Positions 49,863 through 61,952 of a stretch of 64,000 nt of DNA are shown here, piece after piece (within the stretch, counting starts at the first letter, position 1; the number at the start of each line of letters is the position of its first letter). Location of the stretch: assembly GCA_030272585.1 (NCBI GenBank), contig BSYQ01000004.1, positions 124,001-188,000 of the forward strand, given 5' to 3'. The stretch comes from Bryopsis sp. KO-2023. Taxonomy: Eukaryota; Chlorophyta; Ulvophyceae; Bryopsidales; Bryopsidaceae. Both the position numbers and the translations under genes were made by a program. The notes beneath the pieces are model-generated. The model saw only the letters and a program-made list of their open reading frames with translations, made no database searches and was not told where the DNA came from.

Positions 49863-50009
49863 TCACCCCCTAAAAAACAATAAACCACTGCCCTGCAAGG
49901 CAATAAAAGCCACCATGCCACTGCCAAAGTGAATCAAAGCTTTCCAGAAAGGCATCCAATATTTCTCACCAAGGGGCCCTGGCATTGGAAACTCGACGGG
50001 TTTGATCAT
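49863..50009 (-). CDS. possible 48-aa single-pass membrane protein
   Basis: Short ORF of 48 codons, not recognised. The N-terminal half is amphipathic with Pro, Tyr and Trp (FPMPGPLGEKYWMPFW). The C-terminal half is one hydrophobic helix (about residues 24-45) ending in RG. The composition resembles small subunits of mitochondrial respiratory or ATP-synthase complexes, but I cannot name one. It lies between ETF-alpha and eIF4B, facing away from the latter. The start context is weak and the frame is also open upstream to 50192, though those added residues look non-coding. It could be chance, but the helix-plus-aromatic pattern and the clean stop argue for a gene. Confidence 0.4.
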   Translation of the reverse strand: MIKPVEFPMPGPLGEKYWMPFWKALIHFGSGMVAFIALQGSGLLFFRG

Positions 50010-50363
50010 TCGGTTTTTTAGACGAAAAACACACACACACAGAAAAGAAGAAAGCAAAAAAAATAAGAGGGAAGTGCAAAACACGTGGGTTCTGTCGGAA
50101 CAACGTGGACTGTGAAGAAGAAGCTGCTCTGTATTCGTTCTCCCTTGGGGGAAAAGGTACAGCCCGGGGCTGCAGTTCGTACGGGCTCGCATCGCATCAG
50201 CACACGATTGGACGAGGGTCTTGTTTTAAACGGACTCGAGCCAAATCCTTGGCGTTTGGATCGCTTTGCATTTATTTTGTGTTTGTTATTTTTGCGTCCG
50301 TGCAGTTTTTTCTCCACCTGCGTGTGTTTATCTGTGCTTCCTATCGGTTCGAGGAAGCGCACC
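50010..50363. promoter_or_regulatory. eIF4B 5' UTR and promoter
   Basis: About 350 bases with a (CA)n tract near 50030. The eIF4B frame stays open upstream to 50085, but the family N-terminus MSNPWG begins at 50364, so this is read as promoter and 5' UTR. Confidence 0.45.
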
Positions 50364-52420
50364 ATGTCCAATCCCTGGGGTAAAAAAGTAACCAAGGACT
50401 GGTCGGAGCAAGTCGAAGAAGAAGAGGCCCAAAATGGTGGCACTCTGGCGAGCTCATCCCCGAGGTCGCCCGTAGCTGCGGACACGGGCGCTTTCCCCAC
50501 GCTGGGAGAAGCGGCAAAGGTTAAACCCAAGAAAAAAAGCAAACAGGTTCTTAGTCTCGCGGAATTTAGCACGCTGGGGAGCAGCGGTCGCCCGGCGTTT
50601 GGACGTGGCGGTCCGATTGGTCGGGACTTGACAGACAGAGAAATCGTGATGAATTTGCCTACGGGTCCCCGGGAGCGGGACCCAAACGAACCCCCCCGTG
50701 GTGCGGGACGCTGGGGAGACAGAGCCGGGGGAGGTACGGAAAACGATTGGGACGAGAATTGAAAGTTTCAAAAAAGAAAAGTGCGTCCGTGGGTCTTTTT
50801 CGTTCCGCGTGTCGTAACGTATTGCTCCGTGGTTCCTGGCTGGAAACACCCGCGTCATGGAGCGAAGAAAAAAGAAGTTTTTCGCTTCATTCGTTTCAAG
50901 AATTTCAATTTTTTTTGTTCCTGTGACAACTTGGACGTGGAGGTGTTGGTTCGTGTTTTGCGCGGGGTGAAAAGTATCCTGGTGAAACCGCTTTCTCTTT
51001 TGCTGGTGCAGGTTTTCGGCAAGAAGGTTATGGTAATCGATTCGAAGAGAGACCTAGAAGGGAGGAGGAAGGCCCATCAAGGGCGGACGAGTCCGACAAC
51101 TGGGGAAGGGAGAAGAAGTTCGTCTCCGGCGGCGGTGGTGGCAACAGCTTCGGCAGCGGCGGACGTCGCGACTATGGCGGTGGTGCCCGAGAGGGTGGGT
51201 TCGAGCGTCGTGGATTCGCGGATTCATACGAGGAATCTCGTGGCAGCCGCCGTGGTGGTGGATTCGATGATATGCCCGGAAAGACAGATGCCGACGACTG
51301 GAAACGGGACAACAAATTCACGCCCAGCTCGCGGGGTGGAGGGTTTGGTGGGGGTGGGGGTGGGGGTGGTTTCCGGGAATCTCGCAGCGATAATTACGAC
51401 CGGGGTGGTTCGCGGGGCTACGGGTTCCGTTCACGTGGGGATTACGAGGACCCCGCTAATCGGGCCGATACGGAAGACAGGTGGGGCAGCCGCCGAGCTA
51501 TCCCAGACCGAAGGGACGAGCCACCACGCGAACGCCCTCGCCTTCAATTGCAGGAGCGCACCAAACCGCTCCCTCAACACAATGGGGGTGACCAGCTGGA
51601 GACCAAGTCATCAACCAGAAGCAATCCCTTCGGAGACGCGCGCCCAAGGGAAGAAGTTTTGAGGGAAAGGAACAGTGAAGTCGCCACTGACCGAATGTCC
51701 TCAAGGTACCAACAAAACAAATGCCCAGAACTATCACAAACACAATCGCCCAGAAAAAGCTGTTAGGTTTTTTTGGAAGATGCAACTCAAGGGGTTGTGT
51801 TGAGCAGGTCTGCTGGGAGTGATATTGGCAGCCACCATGACAGTCATTATGGCAGCCGACCCACTAGTCGTGCAGGAAGTATTCCAGGAACCCCAGCAAG
51901 TGCTATCGACTCCATGCGCTCCGGCCAGGAGCCTTTTCATCCCAAACCCAGATCTGACCCTTTTGGAGGGGCCCGCCCTCGAGAGGATAATTTGATCCGC
52001 AGGTGGGAACCAGAAACACACTGCAGAAAATTATACATCTATTTATATATGTATTTAACGGCTGGTTGGTTAGAAAGAACAGGTCACTTGGAGGAAAGCG
52101 GAGCAGCTGAAATACTCCCTTTTGCATTGTAGCTTGATAATAACACGACACTCCCTGCTCTCCCCTTTGAATTTTTTAATAAAATTATCCCAAAGTGGGA
52201 GTCCCAGTCCCAATTGTTTTTCTCCCAAATCCCAGAAACCTGACTGAAAGTCGTGGAAGATGGTGTTGGGAAAACAACACCCTAAAAGCATTCAACAAAG
52301 TCGAGTTCGCGCGCCCCTGTGTTTTTACAAAAGTTGAATCTGTGCAGTGGGCCTAGGCCAACAGACACCATGGATAGGCATGCTGCGAAGGAGTATCAAG
52401 TTGGGGAGATCTCCCACTGA
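50364..52420 (+). CDS. translation initiation factor eIF4B, plant type
   Basis: RNA-binding cofactor of the eIF4A helicase in mRNA scanning. Exons: 50364..50733, 51012..51705, 51808..52002, 52348..52420; 443 aa in phase. The protein is mostly disordered. It starts MSNPWGKK, then a FPTLGEAAKVKPKKK segment and LSLAEFSTL. The conserved block LPTGPRERDPNE sits at about 98-109. A long Gly/Arg/Phe-rich region carries a G8 run. Two plant-type repeats follow: SNPFGDARPREEVLRERN, and SDPFGGARPREDNLIRR near the end. These repeats are the diagnostic feature; animal eIF4B instead has an N-terminal RRM, which is absent here. The G/C-rich exon 2 (51012-51705) differs strongly in base use from the flanking introns, as expected for Gly/Arg codons. 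Confidence 0.9.
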
Positions 52421-55400
52421 TTTTCGCTCTCTACAGCCAAGAGGGTTGAGAAGAACACCGCCGAGTGCAATTTGGAGCGGTGGTGGCTATTCCAACCAAA
52501 GACTCGATCTGGGAAAAAAAATTGCAATTCATACAGCGAATGGAGAAAAAAGAGAGAGTGAGAGAGAAAAGAAAGTGTGAGAAGGGGGCCTTCTAAAGGG
52601 AAAATTATGGGAAGGAAGAAAAGCAAGAAAGAGGAGGAAAGAAGAAAAAAAAGAAATGTGAAAAGAACATACTGTGGGAGGTGGTTTAACTTGAGAGAAA
52701 AAAGAGAATTCAAAAGAAAGGGTATTTATAATTCTTTTGGTGCTTTTTGTCTTTTGTTTGGATTCTCTGCCGCTGTTCTTGGCTTTCTTTTTTTTTCATT
52801 TTGATCCTTTTTTTTTCAAATGGAGTTTCATCGACAAAATGTTTCACCAAAAGAAAAATTCAAAGCAGCATTGCAAAGTTTCTGGAAGAAAAAAAAACAG
52901 AAAAAGAATTTTTAGGAAAGAACTCAAAACAGAGAAAACAAAAAAAAAGAGAGAGAGAGAGAAAAGAATGATAGGGGGGTTGTTTGATTGTCGCACAGAT
53001 TCCGCCGCCATTGCATCCTTATGTTACTCCCAGATTTACCCATTTCTAGGGGGAATTCTGAAAATGAAAAAGCTAAACTAGGGAAAGAGAGATAGGAAAG
53101 AGACATTACCATCCAGCTGGCAAGTTTATGGGAAAGGCTGAAGAAAACTCAATATTGAATACAATATTAATATTTTAATATTAGTATTTTTACAATATTT
53201 GGAAGCAAAAATGCTAGGTTGCTTGGGAAAGGTGAAAAGAAATAGAGAATTCGTTTTGCTGTGCTGGCAATTCTCTTCTGGGATGGGGGTGTCAATTTTT
53301 CATCTCTCGGAAAGCCAATATGCCGAGAAGAACACAAGGGGAAAGAAAAGTTTGGGGTTAAAAAAAAAGGAAAAAAAAGAAAATGTAGGGAGCAACAAGG
53401 GTGAAAGAATGCAGAGCCGTGAATTTGTGCTTCAAATTTCGTGGGATTTTTGAGGGTTTGATTATCTGCTAGCATGTTTGTGTGTGTGATTTCAGAAGTT
53501 TGAAAAGGGGTGGGCAAAGAGTGAAAAGAAAAGAAGGAAACTATAAGAATGTGTTGTTTTGCTCATCTGTGTGCGTGGTATTTCTTGCCATTTTTTTTTT
53601 TTTTTTTTCGAAACTCTCAGGAAAAAGGAAAGGAAAAGAGAAAAAGCGTTTGTGGGTGGATTTTCGTGATGGCGGGTTCTGCTTCCTATAGCCTTGACCT
53701 TGAGCGGGGTCAAAATAGTCAAAAATAGGGAGAATTTCTAAAGGGGTTTTGAAACCAAAAAAGTTCGATAGAGCACCGAAAGGTTATCATTCAGTTAAGT
53801 AGGAGAAAAAAAAAGGAAATGATTGTGCAAACTATTTTAGGGCTTTCCATGGCCAGTTCTGGCAATGGTGGGTGTTTGATTTTTTTTTTCTTCTTGCTTT
53901 CTCTCTCCTGTGCTCTATGTTTATATATATGTGGATATTTATATGCAACTTTCACACACTCTGAGATGTTGAAGAGGTATCTGTTGTGGTAGGCTGAAAA
54001 AACAAAAAAGACATTATGTTTGGGGGGTAAAAGGGAAATTAAATCGGGTTTGCTGTGGGAGCTTTTATTTTCTTTCCTTCTTTCAAGAACTGGTCAGAAA
54101 GAGAGAAAAGAGCTGAAAATTTTAAGAAGAAAAAGAATAGCAAACGTAACTCTCAGATTTTGTCTTAGCCAACAAGAGGTATATGTCAAAAAGGGAAGGG
54201 GGGGGGGGAGTTTGCAGAACTGATACACTAGCTGACCTCACACAAAGAAAGGGTGTTTTGTGTTTTTTTTTTCTTTCTGTTTTCTTTTTTTGTCGTCGTT
54301 GGGAGGTCTATGAACCATAAGCAAATGGGTTTTATGGCATTTTGATTGGGAAATTTTGGGGTGGGAAGGGAGAAAAGGGAGGGGGGGGAAAAAAGAGAAA
54401 ACAAAACAAAGTAAAGAAAAAAAAATGGATTTTTGGGGTGGTGGTTGGAGTGTATTTTCTTTTTGTTCTTTTAAAAAGGAGGGAAAGGATTGAATTGGAG
54501 TGATTTTGTGTGAGTGAAAAGTGTGAGATTTGCCAGAGCAATACAGACTGATGTTTTTTTTTTCTTTCCTGTGTTTTTTATATCGCTTTCCATTTTCTCT
54601 TGTTTCAATTTCTTTTGGGCTAAAAAACTATTCTTTTTCCAATTGTTCTCCAGGGAGATGGAAAACCCTTTTCAAAAAGAAAAAGAAAGAAGAAAACGAG
54701 AGCAGGAAACAGAAAATCAAATTGTTTTGAAAAGAAATAATGGCACTCGAACAATGTGTGTGTGTTTTCGTTTGTTGGTAGTGCCAGCCTGGCAATTTGA
54801 TATTTGGAAACCAAAAGAAAAGAAATAAAGGAAAAGGAGAGAAAAAGACACATAAAGGAGCTGGCACTGTGTATACAAATGTCTGGTTGCCCATGTCCTC
54901 TTTTCTGTTTGCAAAGAGTTATTGAGAGTGAGTGTGTGTTTTTCGTTGTTTCTATCTATGAGGATATCCTTTTCCCTGTTGCCCAGTTTTTTTTTCCCAA
55001 GGCGACAAACTGCGGTTTTTATGTTTGCTTGAAAAACAAGACGAAGAAAAGAATAGAAAAGTTGGGAATTGGAATGGGGAGGGGGGGATGTTGTTCGTTG
55101 GGGAAAACCCAATTGGAATATTTGTTCTCTTTGTTGCGAATTATATAGCTTCCTTGGGGGTTGCTTGTGGAAAAAAAACTCGAAACGAAAAGAATACAAT
55201 AAGAGAGAGAGAGAGAGAAAGATGGAGAAAGAGTTGTTTGTGTAGTTTCCGAGGAAACGTCTTGCTTAGGGTGTGTGAATGGAGATCACCAGAAATTTTC
55301 TGTTGAGTAGATTTTCTGTCGTGGGGGTGTTCTGTCTATGTGATATTTTTGCTTAAGGTATGTGGAGCAAGTGTGTTGTTTGATTTGATTATATTTAGGG

Positions 55401-56410
55401 CTTTAATTCGAAAGAAGAAGAAACATTTGAGGGGTCAACTGGGCTGCCGGGATATCCCTTGCCCATCTTTCTGAAACCTCTATTTTTGACCCGAAATAGG
55501 TTGAGAAATTTAAGAAAGACGACCAGAAAAGGGGTACAAAAACAAGAGAGAAAAGAAGGAAAAAAGAAAAATATGGCCTATTCTTGATAGGAAATGAGTT
55601 TAGCTTTGCTATTGATTTCGTTTGGGGAATTTCAGGGAGGGGGGGGATATGAAGGAGACATAATCCTACAAGAGTGGTGGTTGAATTGGACAATTTTAAA
55701 ATGGTGAATTGGGCAATAGCTAGCCTTCTACGCCAGATATACATACATTTTTTTCTTGTTGGGGTGGGGTGGAGTCGGGGGGTTTTACGAAAAATAAGGA
55801 GGTATGTGTGTTTGAATCGCGACATGTATGACTGGGTTTGTGGTTCGCTGGAGGTTTTGATTTCAATGTATCGGGAAAAGGGGATAAGGAAATTTACAAG
55901 AAGAAAAAGAAATTTGGAAAAAGATTCCAATGCACTGTCAGTTCAAACACAAGGTGGAGAGACTCTCAACTGGTGTAGAGCGTGATGGTGTTGGTTGCTT
56001 TTTGCAACCACAGTCTTTTCTTTTTTTGTGGGGGGCTGGTTTTACTGAAATTGGCGTGAATTCTAAATGGGGTTGAATAGTCTTTGGGGCAGGGGAGGGG
56101 GGGAAAGGGTGACATCTTTTCAATCACAGTGGATTATGTTTCCTGGAATTGTGGGAATTGAAAATTGACTTTTTTGGGGGAAGGGAATTCCCAGTGTGGA
56201 GAAAATTTCTTCTGCATGTTTTTCGGACAAGGCATGCGGTGATTAAAAAAAAAAAAAAGGACGACGAGAAACCTTCTTGTAGTGTGGTTGTGGTTGATGT
56301 GTCTGGAGCACGGTGGTTGAAAGGTAACAGTGGGAAGGGGGGGGTTGGAGATATTTCCCCTGAAATAAGACCTACAGCCTCCCAACTTTTTTTTTCCTGG
56401 AATTGTTCAT
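52421..56410. other. 4-kb stretch without a convincing gene, C-depleted on the + strand
   Basis: No ORF here looks like a protein. The + strand is markedly poor in C: it alternates G/A-rich tracts with T-runs, including agagagag runs near 52950 and 55205 and many G7-G9 runs. The same G-over-C bias marks the sense strand of genes in this window, so the stretch may be transcribed in the + direction as a long 3' UTR of eIF4B or a separate non-coding RNA. Confidence 0.45.
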
Positions 56411-56838
56411 TCAAGCATCATTCTCGTTCACTACCTTCGCCATGATCACCAACCAGTCTTTCCAACCAAGTTGGAATGACAGCAGGAATGGCGGTGGGGA
56501 GTCCATTCTGGGTGCTTGTGGCAGTGGAGCAAAGAATTGATTCGCTGTAGATTCTTCTGGCGGATCGGCACACTCCTGACGAGTTTCAGCCGCCGCCACC
56601 ACAGTTTCTGTCTTCGGTACACATGTCTGACCAAACTGACTGGGCTTGTGTAGGAAACTCTCTGTCCAGCGTGACCAATCGCGGGGCAAAGGATTGGACT
56701 TGAGGATGTGATCCCAAACCTCCCTCCTCCTTCCTTCCTGTGTCGATATCGATTTCGGCGCTTTGAATTCTTTGGGCGGCGGGTTTCGTTCTCCTTTTGT
56801 TCGCTTCTGTCGATCTCTGGCCCATCTGCCTGGGAAAA
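56411..56838 (-). CDS. possible exon of an unrecognised gene (low confidence)
   Basis: An open frame of about 140 codons with protein-like composition: basic N-terminal part, then VWDHILKSNPLPRDWSRW, a Glu/Ala/Pro-rich middle and the C-terminus FQLGWKDWLVIMAKVVNEN before the stop. A good acceptor (ttttttcccag, reading the minus strand) sits at 56839, so any first exon would lie antisense to the first exon of the rhodanese gene. I do not recognise a family. It may be a chance frame. Confidence 0.3.
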
Positions 56839-56844
56839 AAAGAA

Positions 56845-57516
56845 ATGGAGCCACACGTGACTTACTTGGAGCCTGAACAAGTGGCCCTCCTCTTACAAAA
56901 CCCCGTCGATAAGGAGAAAACACTCATCGTGGACGTTCGGGATGACGTACGCTCTCAACACTTGGTTTTCTTTTCAGCAAAGGGACATCTCACATGTTTC
57001 AAAACAAAAAGGGTTACATGTGGAGGACAGAACGAGGGTCGAAAAAAGAAATTCGAGCACGATTCCAAGGGGATACAAACAAAATTCCATCGGAAGGACG
57101 TCCCGAATCTGTTAAGGGCGCGAAACCTTCACCCCGGCTTTAGATCAATAGACCTCGAACGATCGGGCCCAGTACGTTCGCTGTGTGGTTTTTGGTTTCT
57201 TTTTGGCGAAGATCTGTTCGAATGTCGTTTTCAGGATTTCTCCGTCGGCGGGCACATCCGCGATTGCGTGAATTTGCCGGTGGACTGTTTCGAGGACGAC
57301 GACGAAGTGGACCAGATCGTTAAGACGATGTGTCCAAAGTTCGACCGCATCATTTTCCATTGCATGATGAGCCAGAGAAGGGGACCTTTCTGCGCAAAGC
57401 GAATGGCGCGGAGATTGGAACTATCGGATTTGGCGACGAAACCCGACGTCCACATCCTGTCGTACGGTTTCAAGCGATTCAGAGCCCTTCATCCGGAGCT
57501 CTGTGAGGACAGCTGA
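56845..57516 (+). CDS. CDC25/ACR2-like rhodanese phosphatase or arsenate reductase
   Basis: Small single-domain rhodanese enzyme like the plant CDC25/ACR2 proteins, which dephosphorylate phosphotyrosine and reduce arsenate in vitro. Exons 56845..56946 and 57235..57516 join in phase to give 127 aa, close to the plant proteins (about 130-150). Visible: the CH2A-like LIVDVRDDDFSVGGHIRDCVNL spanning the exon junction, and the catalytic loop HCMMSQRRGP with the nucleophile Cys at about residue 79, matching the HC-x2-SQ-x-RGP pattern of this subfamily. The C-terminal part reads VHILSYGFKRFRAL, the usual last strand and helix. There is no N-terminal regulatory domain as in animal CDC25. Whether its role is cell-cycle or arsenic detoxification cannot be told from sequence. 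Confidence 0.88.
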   Translation: MEPHVTYLEPEQVALLLQNPVDKEKTLIVDVRDDVRSQHLVFFSAKGHLTCFKTKRVTCGGQNEGRKKKFEHDSKGIQTKFHRKDVPNLLRARNLHPGFRSIDLERSGPVRSLCGFWFLFGEDLFECRFQDFSVGGHIRDCVNLPVDCFEDDDEVDQIVKTMCPKFDRIIFHCMMSQRRGPFCAKRMARRLELSDLATKPDVHILSYGFKRFRALHPELCEDS

Positions 57517-59053
57517 CCAAAAAAAAAAAAACAGTTTCACAGCCTTAACAAGGCAACAGCTGTGAATATACAAACAGCTATTTACTTTACGGATGAAACA
57601 CAAATGGGGATTTTTTCGGTTCAGAAGTGAAAAAAATCACAACAAAATAGAATTTCAGGCACAGAGGGCAGAGGGCTGAGGGGTGGGGGAAGATCTGGCT
57701 GAGGGTGGGCCCACAGCATGGGCAGTGTTTTCCATAGATTTTTTTTGCTTCTGGTTTCGTATTTGATTGCAATTGTTCCGGGCCGACAAGAAAACATCAG
57801 ACAGGTGCTTGTATCGACTGAAAGGGATAAGTAATGCTATATTTGGGAGAAGTGTTGGCCCCTCTTCTTCAGTTCAACACTCAATGCTGCACCCGATGTA
57901 CGAAATAGATGATTCATCAGGGGCTAGGAAGAGTTCCTTATGATTTCTTTTTGTTGATTTGGGCAGATGGGGAAAAACTCACTGGCTGAAAGATACATGT
58001 CCAAGGAGGCCTGACTGACTTTCGTGGTCATCCAATAATTTCCTATCCGTGCTTGCTTTCCTTAACACTACATGCAAGGACACCCAATCCCATCAAGTCT
58101 ACGATTTACGCCTCATTTCCTTTTTTTTTGCATTCTGGGCTCTTTTTATCACCAATACTTCATTCATCTTATCATACGAGCAACCTTGGAGGGAAAGCCT
58201 GCCTGTTTGTGCAGTCCTGCAAGTTTAGCACAGTAAAAGAGTTTCGGGTGAGAAGCCCCTGTGCCATTCTCCTCCACAGTGCAGTTTCGTTTTGTGTTTC
58301 GCTTTCACATACTTGAGATTGCAAGAAACTGGGATCAATCAATGTTGGTTTAAACATAGTCCTGTTTTATTTGAAAACGCAAGAAGTGAGACTAATCTGT
58401 GAAGTTTGATCAATCGTTGAATCAGTCGTTCCATGTTCATCTCTTGTTTGCCAAATATTCGTCTGGATCCAATAACTCGTCTTTTTTGTGCCTCTCATCA
58501 AACCCCACCCCCAGGGAGGCTAAATAGGACAAGCAACAATAATCCAGAGAACATTTTGGTAGTAACAATTAGTTTTTACATGTCCCCCCCCCCCACTTCA
58601 TGTACGTATCATGATCGTAGAGCCCTTTCCAATGATTGGCTAGCTACATCTCTGTATATGTAAAGAGTTTTGGCCTTGATATACAATAAGTTACAAAAAG
58701 GATAGAAAATCGCTCTGCTAGATTTATTCTCAAAGTGAGGAAAGGATTTCAGGAGCGGGAGAATCGGAACACAGGTTTTTCCCTTTACTTTGGTCGTGCA
58801 TTCATTCACTGACCTGGTCTTCAACACATTGACAAAAACACACTTGCAAAAAATGAAGAACAATTAACCATACATACAATTGATCAGCCAGAGTGGCCGT
58901 GTACATTCACAACCCATGAAAAAATGTAAAAACTTTATTACTCTTTCCCCTAGCCCAATAAATAAAACTGATGCTTTTCTCTGGTACATATGATGGACTT
59001 GACACAACCACCAGATAGTTGCATGTGTGTTTCCTTGAAGTGACATTAGGTAA
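57517..59053. other. convergent intergenic spacer
   Basis: About 1.5 kb between the rhodanese (+) and GLE1 (-) stop codons. It holds an A13 run at the start, a C11 run near 58580 and only short chance ORFs. No RNA gene was recognised. Confidence 0.5.
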
Positions 59054-61952
59054 TTATGCTGATGCCACTGAGGATTTTGCACTCTCTGGCATCAGCTTCC
59101 CTTCAGGTTCTGTCTTGAATTTCTCTTGACGCAAGTAGTTGCGCAACCGAAAATAGACGGAGTTGGTTTCAACATCATTGCTGGCAGCCAGGTTGACCAA
59201 AAAAGTGCCCTCGATGAATTTCAACACCTTGACAAACTGGCTTTGGTATTTTTCATGCAGCCTGAACCCAGCAATCTGCAAGATGCACACACAGACATGT
59301 TCGTATTGCTCTTGGACACTTATAATCAAAGCACATCCAGGGATAGCCCTTGCTGATTTCCCTCAATGAAGCCTATCTTCAGCTCTTTTTTTTTGGGAGA
59401 GGGGGCAATATATGGGGGGAAAAGGCTGGGAGGGGAAAAAAGTGTGATACGGAATTGACCAAATCTATCAAAAATAGAGATTGAAAAAGGTATGCGATTT
59501 GCTGTAAGAGAAGGAGGAAAAACGGTGGGTGCAGGAGTTTTATTCACTGAATCTGCAATTCGAGCCATTTCTGGAAGTAAAAAACAAAAATCTAAAAAAA
59601 CAATCTAAAACGTTGCGCAATTAATTTTTATAATATTTTTTTCTAAAAAAATATTGATAATATTTTTAGAATTTTCTATTAGAACTTTAAATATTTAAAT
59701 AATCGATGAACTTCCAGAAATTCTTGTCTCGTTAACGTTTTTGGAAGATTTATCTGCATTTGGCATTTAGGGAGCCTCACTTGCAGAAAGCTATCAAGAG
59801 CAAAGGCCACCGTCCTGTTTGGGGGTAGACTATTCAGTAGCCTTGTCAAATATCTCCAAGCCTCATCAATTCCATGAATTCCAGATGCGCTGTCCACCTG
59901 AAAAAGAACAAAATTTTCACTTACCCGCCCCCCCCCCCCCAAAAAAAAAAAAAATAACAAGAAAACCACACTCAAGCCAGAACAACTTTAAAACAAAACA
60001 AAAAAACGCACCAGAGAAAAACAAGGCGAAAGAGAGGAGAAAAACCCTGTCACTTACAGGGAAACTGACGAAAAACAAAAAAACCAAGAAGATCTGCTTA
60101 AAAAAACAATGGCAGTGACAACTGAAGAAGGTTTTATTGTACCTGCATCAAGCCTGCGTAAAACATGACATAACCCTTCTGTCTTTGAAGAAACTCGTCT
60201 TCGGTTTCCAGCCTCTCAGTGCCACCCATTTCCACGATTCTGTACCCCATCTGCTTCTGCATTTCTGAGGTATCAGTTTCATCCTCATAACATTTCGGAA
60301 CGGTCAGAACACAGACCTACATCCCACAGAAAAATACCATTACAACAAATTGCCAAACAGGATGTTTTTTTCCCCTTTCTTTTTTCGAGTTTTGCGGACC
60401 TTCTTTTCGTACCACTTTCCGTTCTCCTCTGATTTTGATAAAGCCACTTTCTGAAAACGTTTTGCCAGAATCTGCAGGTTCACTTCTTTAGGAAAATGTG
60501 AACCAAGAATACCTCCACATCTGAAACAGGAGTTTGTAACAATTCCACAGCATCAACTTTTTTTTTCCCTTGAAAAAAAAATTTTGATCCTGAGAGGGTT
60601 TGCAACAAAGCATCCACTTTCTCTTTTTGATTTTGCTCAGGAGGCTACCTAATTTGATTTTCTACGTGGCAATTTTTCTCCAATTGATGCAGAAAATCAC
60701 ACCAACAGTCGTTTCTTGACGAAATGTATTGCATCCAGAACTTTGTAAAGATGGTTGATCGATCACTAGGCCGGAAGCTTCATTATGCTGCCCATCCTCA
60801 GTGCAAATGAGTGGTGAAGATTTAGCTGTTCTTACCTCGTGTAGTTTCTCCAGGACAATCTCCAGCAAAGGGCGATTTCTTGCAATCGTGCGCATGACCA
60901 CTTCGGTGAGGGGAAAAATCAAATTTTGCATCGTGACTTCGCATTTGTTCATCAGCAATCTCGCCAGCTCATGGTATGCAAACCTCTTCTTAGTTTCGCC
61001 AAGGGAATCCAGAAAAAATGACAAATTCTCTGTATTGGAGCGGACCTGAGTGCAAGACCATGATTTTCTTTTTTAATTTCTGGTGCTTTTTTTCTTTTCA
61101 TTTCTTTTTTTACTCTGTTGGTATAGCTCCATCTATTTTTTTCCCCTGTTTTTTTCTTCAGAAAAAAATACCCCTGAAAATTGCAAGGTCGAATGCTCGA
61201 CAAGAACATATCAGATCACTGCAATATTTTTTTTGTTTCAATGAACTCAATTTCCATTTTGTATCACCTGCTGCCAATACCCTCCGACCTGGTTGATGCA
61301 CAGTTTCAATCTTTTTGTAATTTCCCTGCATTCCTTTCTGGATTTTGGGTCGGTTGGGGAAGCCTTCTTTTCCGGGGGAGCCGCCTTTTGCTTGCATTCT
61401 TTTTCAAACAGCGAAGCTGTTTCTGAAATCAGCCATTTGGACAGCCCTTGGCTTCTTGCCTGGAAATAATACTACAGCTGCTTTACTATTTGATGGATCA
61501 TGTCAATACATGTGAATGCATGCACTGGTTATACTAGTAAGGCGAGGTGTGAGTGACATAGGTGTCCCTGAACCAATTACGTTTTTGCAGAAGCGCAACT
61601 TGAACTGATTCTTCCAGTACTTTTTTTTTCCTGTACTTTGCCGATAAATCTGGCAGAAAAAACTACTGTATTCGAAGATGGAGAGGGTGCATTATGAGGT
61701 TTCTTCCACTGTGGAAATGAGCGATATGAACCCGGTGCTTTAAACATTAATGACCTATTGCAACTGTTCACTGGTGGCAGATGCTGCGAATAGAATATAC
61801 GCAAGAAACGATGGGAAACCAGACCTTTTTTTTTGTAGAAACCGAAAGCCAAGCAAAATAATTAAAACAGATCTATTCATACAATTCTTCAAAAACAACA
61901 CCTGTTCATTCATCAGTGGCAGATTTTTCCCCTCATCCCCACAGTCCACAAC
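59054..61952 (-). CDS. GLE1: mRNA export factor GLE1 (5' end and one junction unresolved)
   Basis: Nuclear-pore-associated activator of the DEAD-box ATPase Dbp5/DDX19 in mRNA export. Exons in transcript order (complement): 61902..61952, 61268..61459, 60836..61045, 60400..60520, 60143..60316, 59781..59897, 59054..59275, roughly 330 aa seen, corresponding to the C-terminal HEAT-like domain. Signatures: [61 protein letters not shown], and [20 protein letters not shown] near the end. All junctions keep phase except 60836 to 60520, which is off by two bases; a microexon or an indel is needed there. The start codon and coiled-coil N-terminus were not found. Because the upstream gene ends at 62247 on the same strand, the remaining 5' part must fit within about 300 bases, so the protein is short compared with plant GLE1 (about 600 aa). 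Confidence 0.82.
59632..59655. repeat. A/T hairpin, 11-bp stem
   Basis: AATATTTTTTT, a two-base loop, then its exact complement, inside the GLE1 intron 59276..59780. Similar A/T blocks follow it. Confidence 0.8.

Noticed and set aside
50781-51662. 293-codon + strand ORF overlapping eIF4B exon 2
   Set aside because: Wrong frame of a Gly/Arg-rich exon; the true frame shows eIF4B repeats and keeps phase with the other exons.
52424-56400. Many Lys/Phe-rich ORFs of 60-175 codons
   Set aside because: They follow from A-runs and T-runs in low-complexity sequence; none has a motif, a splice partner or balanced composition.
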